From Ettlia oleoabundans (Eukaryota > Chlorophyta > Chlorophyceae > Chlamydomonadales): 26,891 nucleotides of DNA. This document shows, piece after piece, positions 1 through 9,800 of the stretch. The DNA is taken from contig JAAMXP010000649.1 in the NCBI GenBank assembly GCA_019693395.1, positions 1 through 26,891 of the forward strand. Reading direction: 5' to 3'. The notes under the pieces were generated by a model that did no database searches, was not told the origin of the DNA, and worked only from the letters and a program-made list of their open reading frames with translations. The position numbers and the translations under genes are program-made. Within the stretch, counting starts at the first letter, position 1. Every line of letters begins with the position of its first letter.

Positions 1-137
1 GGTGGGAGAGGGGCAATGTTCTTATCAGCAAAGCAGTGGTGTGCATGCAGTTGGTTAGTTGCCCAGGGCAACAGAGCGTATACAATCTACCGCCCAGCAC
101 AAAACAGCAAACCGACGCCATGTGTTGCGTCTTGCAG

Positions 138-1697
138 GACCCCCGCCTCCTAGCAAACCTGCGCGGCGTGGCTGAGGCCGCCAAGATCAAGCTGAGCAGT
201 GAGGAGCGGGTGGTCATCCGCATACCTGTGGGCGGCGGCATAGAGGCAGTGCTGACGCGGCAGGTGGGGCAGGAAAGGGCTGAATTGGAGGCTGAGCGGC
301 ACAGGGTCCTCAGCTTGGCATGCAGCAGTTCTTGATTCTTAATCCCAGTGTTGAACGCATCTTACTGCAAGCGTGTTGCCGGCTGCTTCAAGTTTGGTCC
401 ATTGGATTTCATCTTTGTGAAGCCAGTATGGCTACGCTCCATGCTGCAGATGTTTGAGAGCCTGACAAAGGAGCTCTTCCGCCGGGCACGACTACCGCTG
501 GACCAGGCCTGCTGGCAGGTTGGCAGGCACTGCTGCGTGGCTGCTGTTCTGCTTTGCTGCACGTTTGCCCGCGTCATGACTTGATCCCAGACCGTTGCCG
601 GTTGGCAAGTCTGCTGCAGTCCTTGCTGTGCCATGTTCCACTTGCTGTGGTGCCCACAGAAAACCTCTCAACTGCACCCTTGTTATCTTCTTTCTGCGAG
701 TGCAGGCTGGTGTAGATTTAGGCACGGTGGTGAAGGAGTACGACGATGCCGTGAGAGTGGTGAAGAAGGGGCGCAGCAAGGCTGGCAGCGGACGTCGAGG
801 TGGCAAGAGCGGAGATGCAGCGGTGGAGCTGGCATCCAGCGGCGTGCAAATCAGGCCCAAGCGGCGCATGCCGGTCAGCAAGGTGCGCTTTTTTCCACTA
901 TCGTCCCTACTTTGAACATGCTGGTGCTCAGCATCAAATCAACTGAACATTGATATGGGGATGGTCAAGTGCTGCTTATTTAGGGGTGTTGCCCCCACAC
1001 CTATTGCGCGTGCAGACAGTGGTGTTGCTTGTCCTGTGTTCTGTTACGTCATCCTCGCAGGTCCTGCTTGTGGGCGGCGCCACACGCATGCCTGCCATCC
1101 GCCGCTTTGTGCGCAACATGACCGGGCTGGAGGCGGCGGAGTTTGTGGTGGATCCTGACCTGGCAGTGGCACTGGGTGCGGCGGTGCAGGCGGGCATCTA
1201 TGATGGCCAGGTGAGGCAGTCCTGCCTTGATCTCACTTACTACAACGTTTTCCCTGTGCATAGGCAGGTTTTATCCTCTACTTCACCACCAATGATGTCA
1301 GGCAAATGCATATGTGGGATGTCAAAGGCAATACAGCTGCCGTTGGATGTGGCGTCCCAATGGGGGCTACCAAAGTATTACAAGGTTGGGTGCTTGCAGC
1401 AGTCAGAAGCCCGGCGGGAACTTCTTGAACCATACAGCTGCTGGAATGTTTCTTGCACACTTTCTTAAGGAAGTTTTTTACTACCCACAGGTGTCCGAGT
1501 TGATGGTGATGGATGTGTGGCAAGCATCGCTAATGCGAGCTTTTGCAGCCCAGGTGCAGCGAGAGCAGGAGGCAGCGGCAGAGGGAGAAGGGGGGGAGCT
1601 GCAATCTGCCGGTGGCAGCGGCAGCGGCAGCGAGGAAGAGGAGGGTTGGGAGGACATTGAGGAGGATGAACCTGCAGCAGATGAGCAGAAACAGTAG
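138..1697 (+). CDS. Hsp70-family protein, 3' part (5' truncated by window edge)
   Basis: Five exons are seen: 138-263, 450-518, 706-882, 1061-1210 and 1491-1697 (TAG). All introns are phase 0 GT-AG, and together the exons give 242 residues. The pieces follow the second half of an Hsp70 ATPase domain in order: a helix ending AAKIKLSSEE, the segment FESLTKELFRRARLPL, then LLVGGATRMPAIRRF (the phosphate-binding motif) and PDLAVALGAAVQAGI. Hsp70s are ATP-driven chaperones. Two things are odd. A basic insert of about 40 residues (KKGRSK to KRRMPVSK) sits just before the LLVGG strand. After the ATPase domain the protein has only a short segment and an acidic Ser/Gly/Glu tail, so the usual peptide-binding domain is missing. 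The first half of the ATPase domain must lie upstream; bases 1-137 look like the end of an intron. The subfamily is not resolved. Confidence 0.85.
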
Positions 1698-2132
1698 ACC
1701 ATGTAGTGCTACATAACTTATTGATATAAGGCAACACAATTTTCTGCCCCAATGCAAACTCGGGTCAACGAACTGAGCTGCTTGGCCTGGTGCCCACTGA
1801 TGCCAGACAGCCGCGCCGGTGTGCTGGCGCCAGTGACGCCAGCAGGCGCTTGAGCCTGTTGCAGCATCTCTTTTCTTTTGCAAAATTTAGAGCTGCAGAT
1901 GGCAAAGCCTTGTTCTTGGGTCCCTCGTCATATCGGTCGGTAAATCCCCTCGCGAGTTGTTCCCGACGGCTGGTTGCGCTTGCCCCCTTGTCTCGAGTAA
2001 ACCGCACGGTCCTAACGTTTCACTTGGTGCGCCAGCCGCCCCTGGCATACACAACAGGCCTGTCGACCACCCGCCACCGCGCCACTTGGCTGCGCTCCAA
2101 CACACAACTTCTGCTTTGTGGAGCCTGCCGCC
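1698..2132. other. Intergenic region between the Hsp70-like gene and PTF2
   Basis: This 435-bp stretch lies between two genes on the same strand. It should hold the 3' UTR of the Hsp70-like gene and the promoter and 5' UTR of the PTF2-like gene. I see no TGTAA signal, no TATA box close to the next start and no convincing coding sequence. ORFs reading through it in either direction lack family similarity and are interrupted. Confidence 0.6.
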
Positions 2133-4167
2133 ATGGAGGGGGTGTGTCCTAGATGTGGAGAGAGTGCGGTGGAATTTGATGAGGTTGAAGGCATCTCTTC
2201 CTGCACCGCCTGCGGCTGGGTGGTATCAGAGGAGCACCTGGTTCACACCGCAGCCTTTGACGAAGAAAGCGGCGCGCGCCTGGGAATGTATGTGCGAGCA
2301 GATGACACAGGTGAGGGCTTTGCAATGACCGCAATTGTCTTTACTGTACTATCACAGTAGTTTTTGCGTGTTGGAGTTGTGTACTGTCGAGGTAGAGGCA
2401 TGCTTGCGTCGTTGGTGTGAGCCCGTCGTGCAGGTGAACGGGCTGCGGCATTGGCGATGCAGGCTGGCGGTCCAGCATCGACCTTCCAGCTCGGCAGACG
2501 TAGCGGCGGGGAGGTGAGGCCAAGTGGAGCCTGTGCTTCAGGGCTGCAGCTGGCATGTTGCTCCCTTCCCCTGAACCTGCCCTTTCTTTTGTTGGCCGTC
2601 CTGTGACCTTGACCAAATGGCCAGTGATCCCACACTGCTTCGTTGTCCGCCGTGCCCCCTGCTCGGTGCCCGCAGGCAAAGCTCAAGGCGCGAGTGCGTG
2701 AGTTTAGCGCCCTGCTGCATCTGACCCCCCCGGTGGTGGATCAGGCGGTGCACGTGGCGGAACAGGCCATCCCACACTGCATGGGCAACTGGCGGCGGGA
2801 CAACCTTGCAGCAGCAACCACGTATGCAGCTTGCAGGTGTGGCTCTTGGTGGGTTGGGCAGAAACATGAGCTGGATTGGAGAGCTATGCACTGGCTTGGA
2901 GGGGTTCGGACATGCAAGGATTACAGCCTAAAGAGCACATTTTACCGACCTGCATTGCTGCTGTCGAGTTGTTGTCAAACGTGTGCCTGCAGTGCGTGGT
3001 TGCCGCTGAACCCACGCTGCTGGCTTAGGTTGCAGGTAGCGCTTTTAATATTGATGCAGGCTCAACAAGCTGCCGTTGACGTTGGCTGACCTGTCGGCTG
3101 CGACCCAGATTGATGTGCACACCCTAGGCCACCACTACTGCTCCCTCTGCCGCTTGCTGGCCCTTCAGCCGCCGCTGCTGCTACCAACAGACCTGCTTCC
3201 CCGCTCAGTGGACCGGGTCACTGCTGAGGTGGTGGAACAGGGCAAGCTGGCGGCAGACACTGTAGCGGCAGTGAAGCGGGACGCAGCCATGCTTCTAGAC
3301 TTTATGGCGACACACCTGGAGCGCCGCAGGTTCCCCATGGCTTGCGTCGGCGCTGCCTTGGTTCTGGCTGGCGAGATGAACACGGTGGGTTGGTGGATCG
3401 CCGCGGTTTGCGGAAAGGTCAATGTAGTGCTGTCGGCAGCAGTGTATTGGCATGCCTGGTGGTGAGTGCGGGTATCTCTGGTAAGCTAGTTGCTGTCCAG
3501 CATCTACCACACAATTTTGGAAGAACCCAGTCAGGGAGCTCAACTTCCCAATGACATCGCAGCAGCCATTTGCCCACCTCCAACCTGCCATGGCCCGCAG
3601 GTGTCCCTCAGCCTGGACCACGTGTGCACCAGCCTGGCCCTCTCTCGCTTCACTCTGGAGCGCAAGCTGGTGCAGACGCGGCAGCACCTGGTGCAGCTGG
3701 CCGCCTTTTTGCCGTACAGCAGCAGCATCAACACGCGGAATGTGGGCAGCCACGCACGCACCATAATCAAGTTGTCAGCACTAGTGGGGGCCGCAGCCGC
3801 TGGCGCTGAGGATGGAAATACGAGTGACAGCAAGGGCAACACCATGCTAGCAGGCGGTGCAACAACAGAAGCACCACAGCAACAACCAGCGCAGCAAACA
3901 GCAAGCTTGCCCACAGGAAGCCAACAAGCGCAGCCTGTTGGCAATAGAGGTACAGCTCCATCCATGCAACCAGCAAAAGCAGCGAGACCAAGTGAGGAGG
4001 TTGGAGGTCCCAGGCAGCAGAAACGGGCACGCCTGAACAGCGCGATTGGCTTGCCACAGTCTTTGCCAGTGGCAGCGCCATTTCTGAAGCAGCAAGATTC
4101 AACTAGGCACAAGCAGCGCCAACAAGAGCAGCAGCAGCACCATCAGGATACACCATCGCCTGGATGA
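2133..4167 (+). CDS. PTF2: Plant-type TFIIB-related transcription factor (PTF2-like)
   Basis: Exons are 2133-2310, 2434-2513, 2676-2836, 3060-3384 and 3601-4167, giving 436 aa in consistent phase. The 80-bp second exon is too short to show up as an ORF, but it is needed to keep the frame. The start ATG at 2133 has a strong context (gccgccATGg). Residues 5-27 form a zinc ribbon (CPRC, then CTAC 15 residues on). Two cyclin-like helical repeats follow (about 85-195 and 200-310), including LTLADLSAATQIDVHTLG and HLERRRFPMACVGAALVLA, which fit the plant-specific TFIIB-related protein PTF2 better than TFIIB or BRF1. The family helps place RNA polymerase at promoters in the nucleus. The last 100 or so residues are Gln/Ala-rich low complexity (HKQRQQEQQQHH). 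The alternative is a BRF2-like factor. Confidence 0.85.
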
Positions 4168-4468
4168 TGGCGCTGCCCTAAGAACGTGCGAATATCAACC
4201 GAAACGTTCTGGCCATCCACGGTGCTGTTTCTAGCATTTTGAGCATAATGGCAACCTGAAAGCTCAAGCGCCAGGAGGCAGGTCCTTTGTATTACGACCC
4301 TGCCTTCTCTCAACACATGTCAACACACCAATGGAAGCCAAACAAGCAAGACTGAGTGCAGCAACAAGGAGATACATTGGGAAGGAAGGTACAGCAGCTC
4401 AGCAAAAGGTGAAAAGAACCTGTTGTACAACGCGAATTGTTTGTAATGGAGGGTTTGGGATCGGCAAA
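4168..4468. other. Short convergent 3' region between PTF2 and the FrnE-like gene
   Basis: These 301 bp separate the stop codons of two facing genes. No coding sequence is visible. A TGTAA at 4442-4446 is the likely end signal of the PTF2 transcript and lies only 23 bp from the stop of the opposite gene, so the two mature transcripts probably overlap. Confidence 0.6.
4442..4446 (+). terminator. Candidate TGTAA polyadenylation signal of PTF2
   Basis: TGTAA is the usual chlorophyte polyadenylation signal. This copy is about 275 bp after the PTF2 stop. I base the call on motif and position only. Confidence 0.45.
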
Positions 4469-6559
4469 TCAATCGCAACCATCGCGGGTGCAGGAGCCAC
4501 CGTCGGTGGCAGTCCCCTCGCTGGCACCAGCAGCGCTTGTGGCTTTGCTGCCTGCCTCTTTGAGTGCCCGCTCAACTGCCTCTTGGAAAACATCGGGTGG
4601 CTGTGCCCCTGCAGCATGGTGGCAGCAGCTCAACACAACTTGCTCAGGGAATCTGAATGTTGAAATATCCATTAGTGAATCCACTCGCTTACTGAACAGG
4701 CATCCAAGAAAGGCAGCTATGCATGTGATTGAGACTCTAACCACGACAGCTGCAGGCGGGGGTGCACCTGACAGGGCATAGCTCTTGCTGTCACCACTAG
4801 AGATGAGGAAAAACGGCACGCCTGACACCCGCAGCTGGCGCTTAGCAACGGCATCGTCCTGCTGGACCTCCTTCAGCAGCTGGGGATCTAACTCATCACC
4901 CCTGCAGCACAGGTCAGGCAGCAATCGTGTGTGTTGCTGCTGGGCGCTATAAGCCTGGCACCACCTCCCCCATCCTATACCTCATCAAGTGCCCACCTTG
5001 TATGGCTCTGCAGTTGGCCCCAATGCCTGGACGCCTGATAGTGCTGCAGCACGTCACGATTGAACCTTCAGCATCCCGGCTCACCCGCCCCTTTGCTGCC
5101 CGCAAGCTCACCCAAAAGCCGCCTGCAGCTCCTGCTCGGGGATCCCCAGCTGGCGCCCCACCTCCATCAGCACTGTCGACTCAGAAATGTTGTCACCTGT
5201 TTCATAGCTGCGTGTGCAGGCATCCAGAGGCAGGCGGGCAGGCAGACGTTTAGAGTGTAGGGCAGAGAAGCACTGGGAGGCAAGCGGGCACGCCAGACGG
5301 ATGGCAGGCCACAACTGTGTTGATCCGTGCTTTGTTCAAGGCATGAACAGGGCTGCACCATGTCAACGTTCTTGCCCTTGCCCATCCCTTGCCCATCAAC
5401 GGGCCACCTGTACGTGTTATGCCCACCCATGCATCTGTGCCCCCACCCAGCCATCCAGCCACCCGTCCACCTTCTCTGAAACAGCAGCTCGTTGGCGTCG
5501 TGGCTCTTGCCATGCCGCCTGGCCAGCGCAACCAGCATGTGCCCTGTGCACGGCAGGGCAGGCAAACATATACGTGTGAAACAGACATAAGCGGCTTCCA
5601 TACCACAGCAAAAACACCTGTCAAAACCCCCCAAATGGCACTGGCCGCATCCACTTTCTGCTTATCTTACCCAAAGGCACGAAGTTAATTTTCCCCATTA
5701 GCATCGCAGCCTACCCTTTACAGTGTTGGCTCGCCACTTCCAGTTGCTGAAGTTGGCTCCATCCTGCCGCCCTGAGCCGGCCACACGCTGCATCAGGGCT
5801 GGCGCCTGCGGCCCAAACTTCTTGGTCAGTGCAGCCTCGATTGGCTCACCTGCACCAGGTCCAAGCAAAAATTATATCAGCCAACAGCTTGGCAACCAGC
5901 AACACTCACTGTTTCAGACCCAGGGGTCAAACGCGAATTGGGGTGGGGGTCGGGGCTTCGCAACAAGGTGGCGGCTTTGCTGTAGCAGCAATGGAGGCCT
6001 GGGCAGCACTTACCGCTCTCAGGAACGTTCCAGTCCAGCAAAAAGGCATCTGCAACACAACCAGATAATTGAATGTTAAGTGAGTTAACGCCACATTAAG
6101 TTAACGCCATGTTAACACCACCAACACATCAGAGGCAGCCTGCATGCTGTGGTCAGTTAAGCCGTTGATCCCTTTTCATCCAAATTTCAAAACAGCTTGA
6201 AGTGCTTATAAAGTTGGCTTGGCTTTTTACTTACGCCACTCTTTCTCTGCTTTGACTCCAGGCGTGGCTGCCAAAGCCTTGTCTAGCCGCCGTAAGCCCA
6301 CATAGCACCAGGGGCATGCCAGGTCTGAAAAAACCGTGACTGCAGGACAAGGATAGACATTGCTGTCACCAGTGGAACAGTGAGGACTAAGCCAAGGACA
6401 GCCGACGTGCAACAGAGAACAAGTACTTATGGGTTGGTGTCAGAGAAGAGAAGGTAAAGAAGCTGGCAAAATAGCGCGACCGCCGCTTTGTTGCGATGGC
6501 AACCTGGGAGCCACCCTCTCCCACGCACCCCTGCTATTTCGGTGCGCAACGTTTTCCAT
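4469..6559 (-). CDS. DsbA-family thiol oxidoreductase, FrnE-like
   Basis: Eight exons on the minus strand: 6559-6529, 6339-6235, 6049-6014, 5849-5715, 5543-5471, 5207-5112, 4901-4768 and 4608-4469 (TGA), 249 aa. Every junction keeps phase and all introns are GT-AG. The protein has the FrnE/DsbA layout: a first strand, VTVFSDLACPWCYVGLRRLDKAL, shown in part as TVFSDLACPWC, with redox cysteines C19 and C22 (CPWC); an all-helical insert (residues about 45-150); and the cis-proline loop SGVPFF (P188) followed by YALSGAQPPDVF. The family catalyses thiol-disulfide exchange; substrates are unknown here. No targeting peptide is evident, so it is probably cytosolic. A C-terminal tail rich in Ala/Ser/Thr ends SCTRDGCD, adding two cysteines outside the fold. 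The first exon codes for only ten residues and rests on phase, splice signals and a clean ATG, so it is the least certain part. Confidence 0.9.
6084..6120. repeat. GTTAACGCCA short repeats in intron 2 of the FrnE-like gene
   Basis: GTTAACGCCA occurs at 6084-6093 and again at 6100-6109, with a degenerate third copy GTTAACACCA at 6111-6120. All lie inside the intron between 6050 and 6234. Confidence 0.7.
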
Positions 6560-6838
6560 CAACTGTTGAGTTATCTGCAAGGACGTATGAAGACTAACCT
6601 TTGATTAGGTGATCGACTCCCATGTTTATGTTGCTTAGACACCGTTGGTAGGCCTTCACGGACGACTGAAACGCCCTATGGTTCTAATCAACGTACGCAT
6701 TCGCCAGCGGGAGCTACAGACGCAGCCCACCAGAGGTACTGGCACATGCACCTGTACAGCTTTGTTGTACAGCTGGCGCATGCTGCTTCTATCTCTCTCA
6801 TCACTAACAGATTGCACTAGCAGCGTCTGCACACAGCT
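6560..6838. promoter_or_regulatory. Divergent promoter region between the FrnE-like gene and SRP68
   Basis: The two genes start head to head 279 bp apart (ATGs at 6559 minus and 6839 plus), so this short stretch must carry both 5' UTRs and both core promoters. No clear TATA box was found. Assignment as a shared promoter follows from gene arrangement, not from a recognised motif. Confidence 0.55.
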
Positions 6839-9800
6839 ATGGAGGTGGACCAGGAGCAGCCTTCCAGCTCGCAGCCTGTGCCAGAGCTGCCGGTGCTCAG
6901 CTTGCCAGTGCTGCAGATCGTCAAGGATGGTCAGGGCACGCATGGTTTAAAACACTCCGACTACCAGCGCTACAGGCAAGGGCAATCGCCAACCTCGCGA
7001 CCATCCTTGCTGCCCGATCGCGTTAGCAGTGCCCCCAGCGTTCCGCGATGTGATCGCATGATGCAGGCAATACTGCAGCAGGCGACTTAGACGCATCTAC
7101 AAGGGCGTCAAGTTCCTGCACGGCAGAGGACGCTATCAGAAGAAGAAGCTTGAGCCAGAAGGTGTCAAAGATGTCAGGTGCGCATTTAATACATGAAGAG
7201 ACACACCTTTATTGCACCAAGAAGACTGGCTCGCGGGCTGGTGCACTGCCGACGCTGCTCATTACCGCCTGGTGCTGCCATCCTGCCTCTTGCAGGCACC
7301 TGCACATTCCGCTGGTGCAAGCAGAGCGGGCTTGGGCATATGCAATGGACCTGAAAAGCCAGCTGGAGCAGGAGATGGTGACACAGAAGCGGCAGCACCT
7401 CATCCGTAGGCTGGCCAAGGCGGCTCGCCATGCTGCAGACCTTGTCACGCTCACAGCACAGCGCTGTGACGCCCGCACGCAGGTATCCCAGCTGGGCTGC
7501 AGGTTCCAAGGCGGTTGGCAGCATTATGTGCCTGTAGTGCCTGTAATCGTGGTTTCAGGCTGTGAAAATGGCTGGGCGTGTGGCAGTGGCTGGACACATC
7601 CATATCACCGCAAATGCTGCTCCTACTTGCCTGCTTTGAACCATCAGTTCAAAGGTTTCTCTGACTCTCTATTTGAGTCCTTGTTACATACGATGTCCTT
7701 GCAGCTGGAAGCCGAAGCCTACTCTCTGTGGATGGCGGGCAGCGTGCTCCTGGAAAAGGAGAGCGACTGGGAGGGGGCACTTGCACGCTTTGTGCGAGCC
7801 AGGTGGGCTGCTGTGCGCCTCTATACTGGACCAGCCCCGACTGCATGTGCATCCGACTTGTTGCTGGGAATGCAGCATGGATATACGCTGCTGACAAGGT
7901 AACGGATGTTGGACGGGGTGATTTGACGGTATGGCAAAAGGCACCACTGTCCTTGCCTGCTTGCCGCATATTGCTTCCCAAGCCCGTCTCGGTGGCAAGT
8001 GCTGCTGCTCTTGTAACCATTCTTTCCATTGCTGCCACGCTTGGAAATTGCTGCAGGCAGCTGTTTGGCGAGTTGGCCAAGGTAGGCAGTTTTGAGCAGC
8101 AGAGCGTGTGCAAGCACTTCTTGGACCAAGTTGAGCCCACGGTCAGGTGGGTACCGGTACCCACACTGGCCTGGCTGTGACCGTGGTTGTTCATTAGGAT
8201 GCCTGCAAAGGTGGCAAACCAGCATCTAGCAAGCTGCATTGGCCAGTGTGCCGAGGCCATAATGGGCATTATTGTTGTGGCTGACTGGTGGTGAAAGCCA
8301 TTTACATCACAGCATGCCTCCTGCCCTTGTCGCCCGCTGTTCTATCCTACTCCCCGTGCATCCAGCCCTATTACTTCGCCCTTTGTGTGCGTCCTGTCGT
8401 CCCTGCTTCACTGCAGGTACTGCCAGTACCAGATCAGCCGCAAGGGTGGTGCAGCACCTAGCCCCGCTGAGCTTCTAGACCTGATGGGCGGCAGCAGCAC
8501 AGACCAACTGCAGGTGCGCGCTGCACGGTATGCATGCTGCTGTAGTTGCTGATGGTGCGGTGGTGCAGTTTCCCCCAGCTAGTGCCAGCCGCTGTTGCGG
8601 CCCACTTCCACGATGTGCCTGCGTCGTCTAGTGTCAAATACTGGTGGTCTGTCAAGTAAACCAGTGCTAATGCAAGAACCGTGCCTGGCACTCCAGTTCA
8701 TGCACCCTCACATACCTCTCTCATTCGGCCTGCAGTCCAAGTTGGCGTCGCTGGCGGCTGAGGCGCAGGCGGAGCGGGCGGCTGCCACGCTGTCCCTTAG
8801 CTGGGCAGGGGAGTCGTACCCTGTACGAGATGAGAAGATCCGCATACCACTTCACACAGCGCAGGCACGCCACACCAGCTGCCGGTGTTGGTGTTGTTTG
8901 TTCCTTGACAATCTGATATCGCATGCAAGTGGTTTGACAACTCTTTGCAGCGATGGGCCCTCTGGAGCAAGCTGCGGCTGGATACCGCCGTGCTTGTTGT
9001 CTGTGCATGCATTGTTTGTGTGCCTCGGCCGGGCATAGTGGCAGTTTTGCCACTCTATCTGCTCCGTGCCTCGTGCTCCTCACGCTACCAACACACCTGG
9101 TCCCGCATTCTGCTCCTGCTCTTTTTGGCTGCAGGAGCTGCAGGGCGAGCTGGATGGCGCAATGGAGACGGATGGCGGCGCCGTTGGGGAGGTGGATGCG
9201 CGTGTGTCTCTGTTTGACCGCATGATTAATGCATATGGAGAGGCGCGGCAGGCCATCAAGTCTGTGCTGGCTCTGGGCCAGGGTGAGCCTGGGACGGGGG
9301 GTTGTTAGGGTCGGGGTGTGCAGGCACAGGCAAAGCGGGACTGCAGCCGGTGGTTAAACCGCCTCAAACGAGACAGATGGTGGAGCCTGGGCCTGGGGAG
9401 CCTGAGTTGGGGCGCTGCAGTGCCCTGATGTTCGGTTGCTGATTGGCCAGCAGGGGATGGTGTACCCCCCAAGTGAGCATGCAAAGTTAATTCCTCTACT
9501 AGCCCCCTGTTCGTCGGCAATGTGCACGACGGCCTTGCTGGCGGTGCACGAGAAGAGTGGCGAGCAGCCCGCTGCCAGTGCCCAGTTCCGATGCCATTGC
9601 GTAGCAACATGCAAGCCACTGCGACCTGCAGGTGGCGCCGATAGCGAGCAGCAGCGGGCGGAGCTGTTGGCTCTTGACTGCGCGGTGCAGGGGCTGGTGC
9701 TGGAGCGCACCATACAGGTGTGTGTGCGTTGGGGCTATGTGGTGCTGTGGTTGGTCTTAACCGTGGGTTTGAACCCAAATTATGGTGGTTAGCTGCATGA

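Noticed and set aside
3540..4112. Minus-strand ORF of 190 codons
   Set aside because: It is antisense to the last PTF2 exon, and its Cys/Ala/Gly-rich content reflects complementing the Gln/Ala-rich tail.
9763..9781. Hairpin GGGTTTGAACCC resembling a tRNA T-arm
   Set aside because: No matching acceptor stem, D-arm or anticodon arm lies upstream; it is a chance palindrome in an SRP68 intron.
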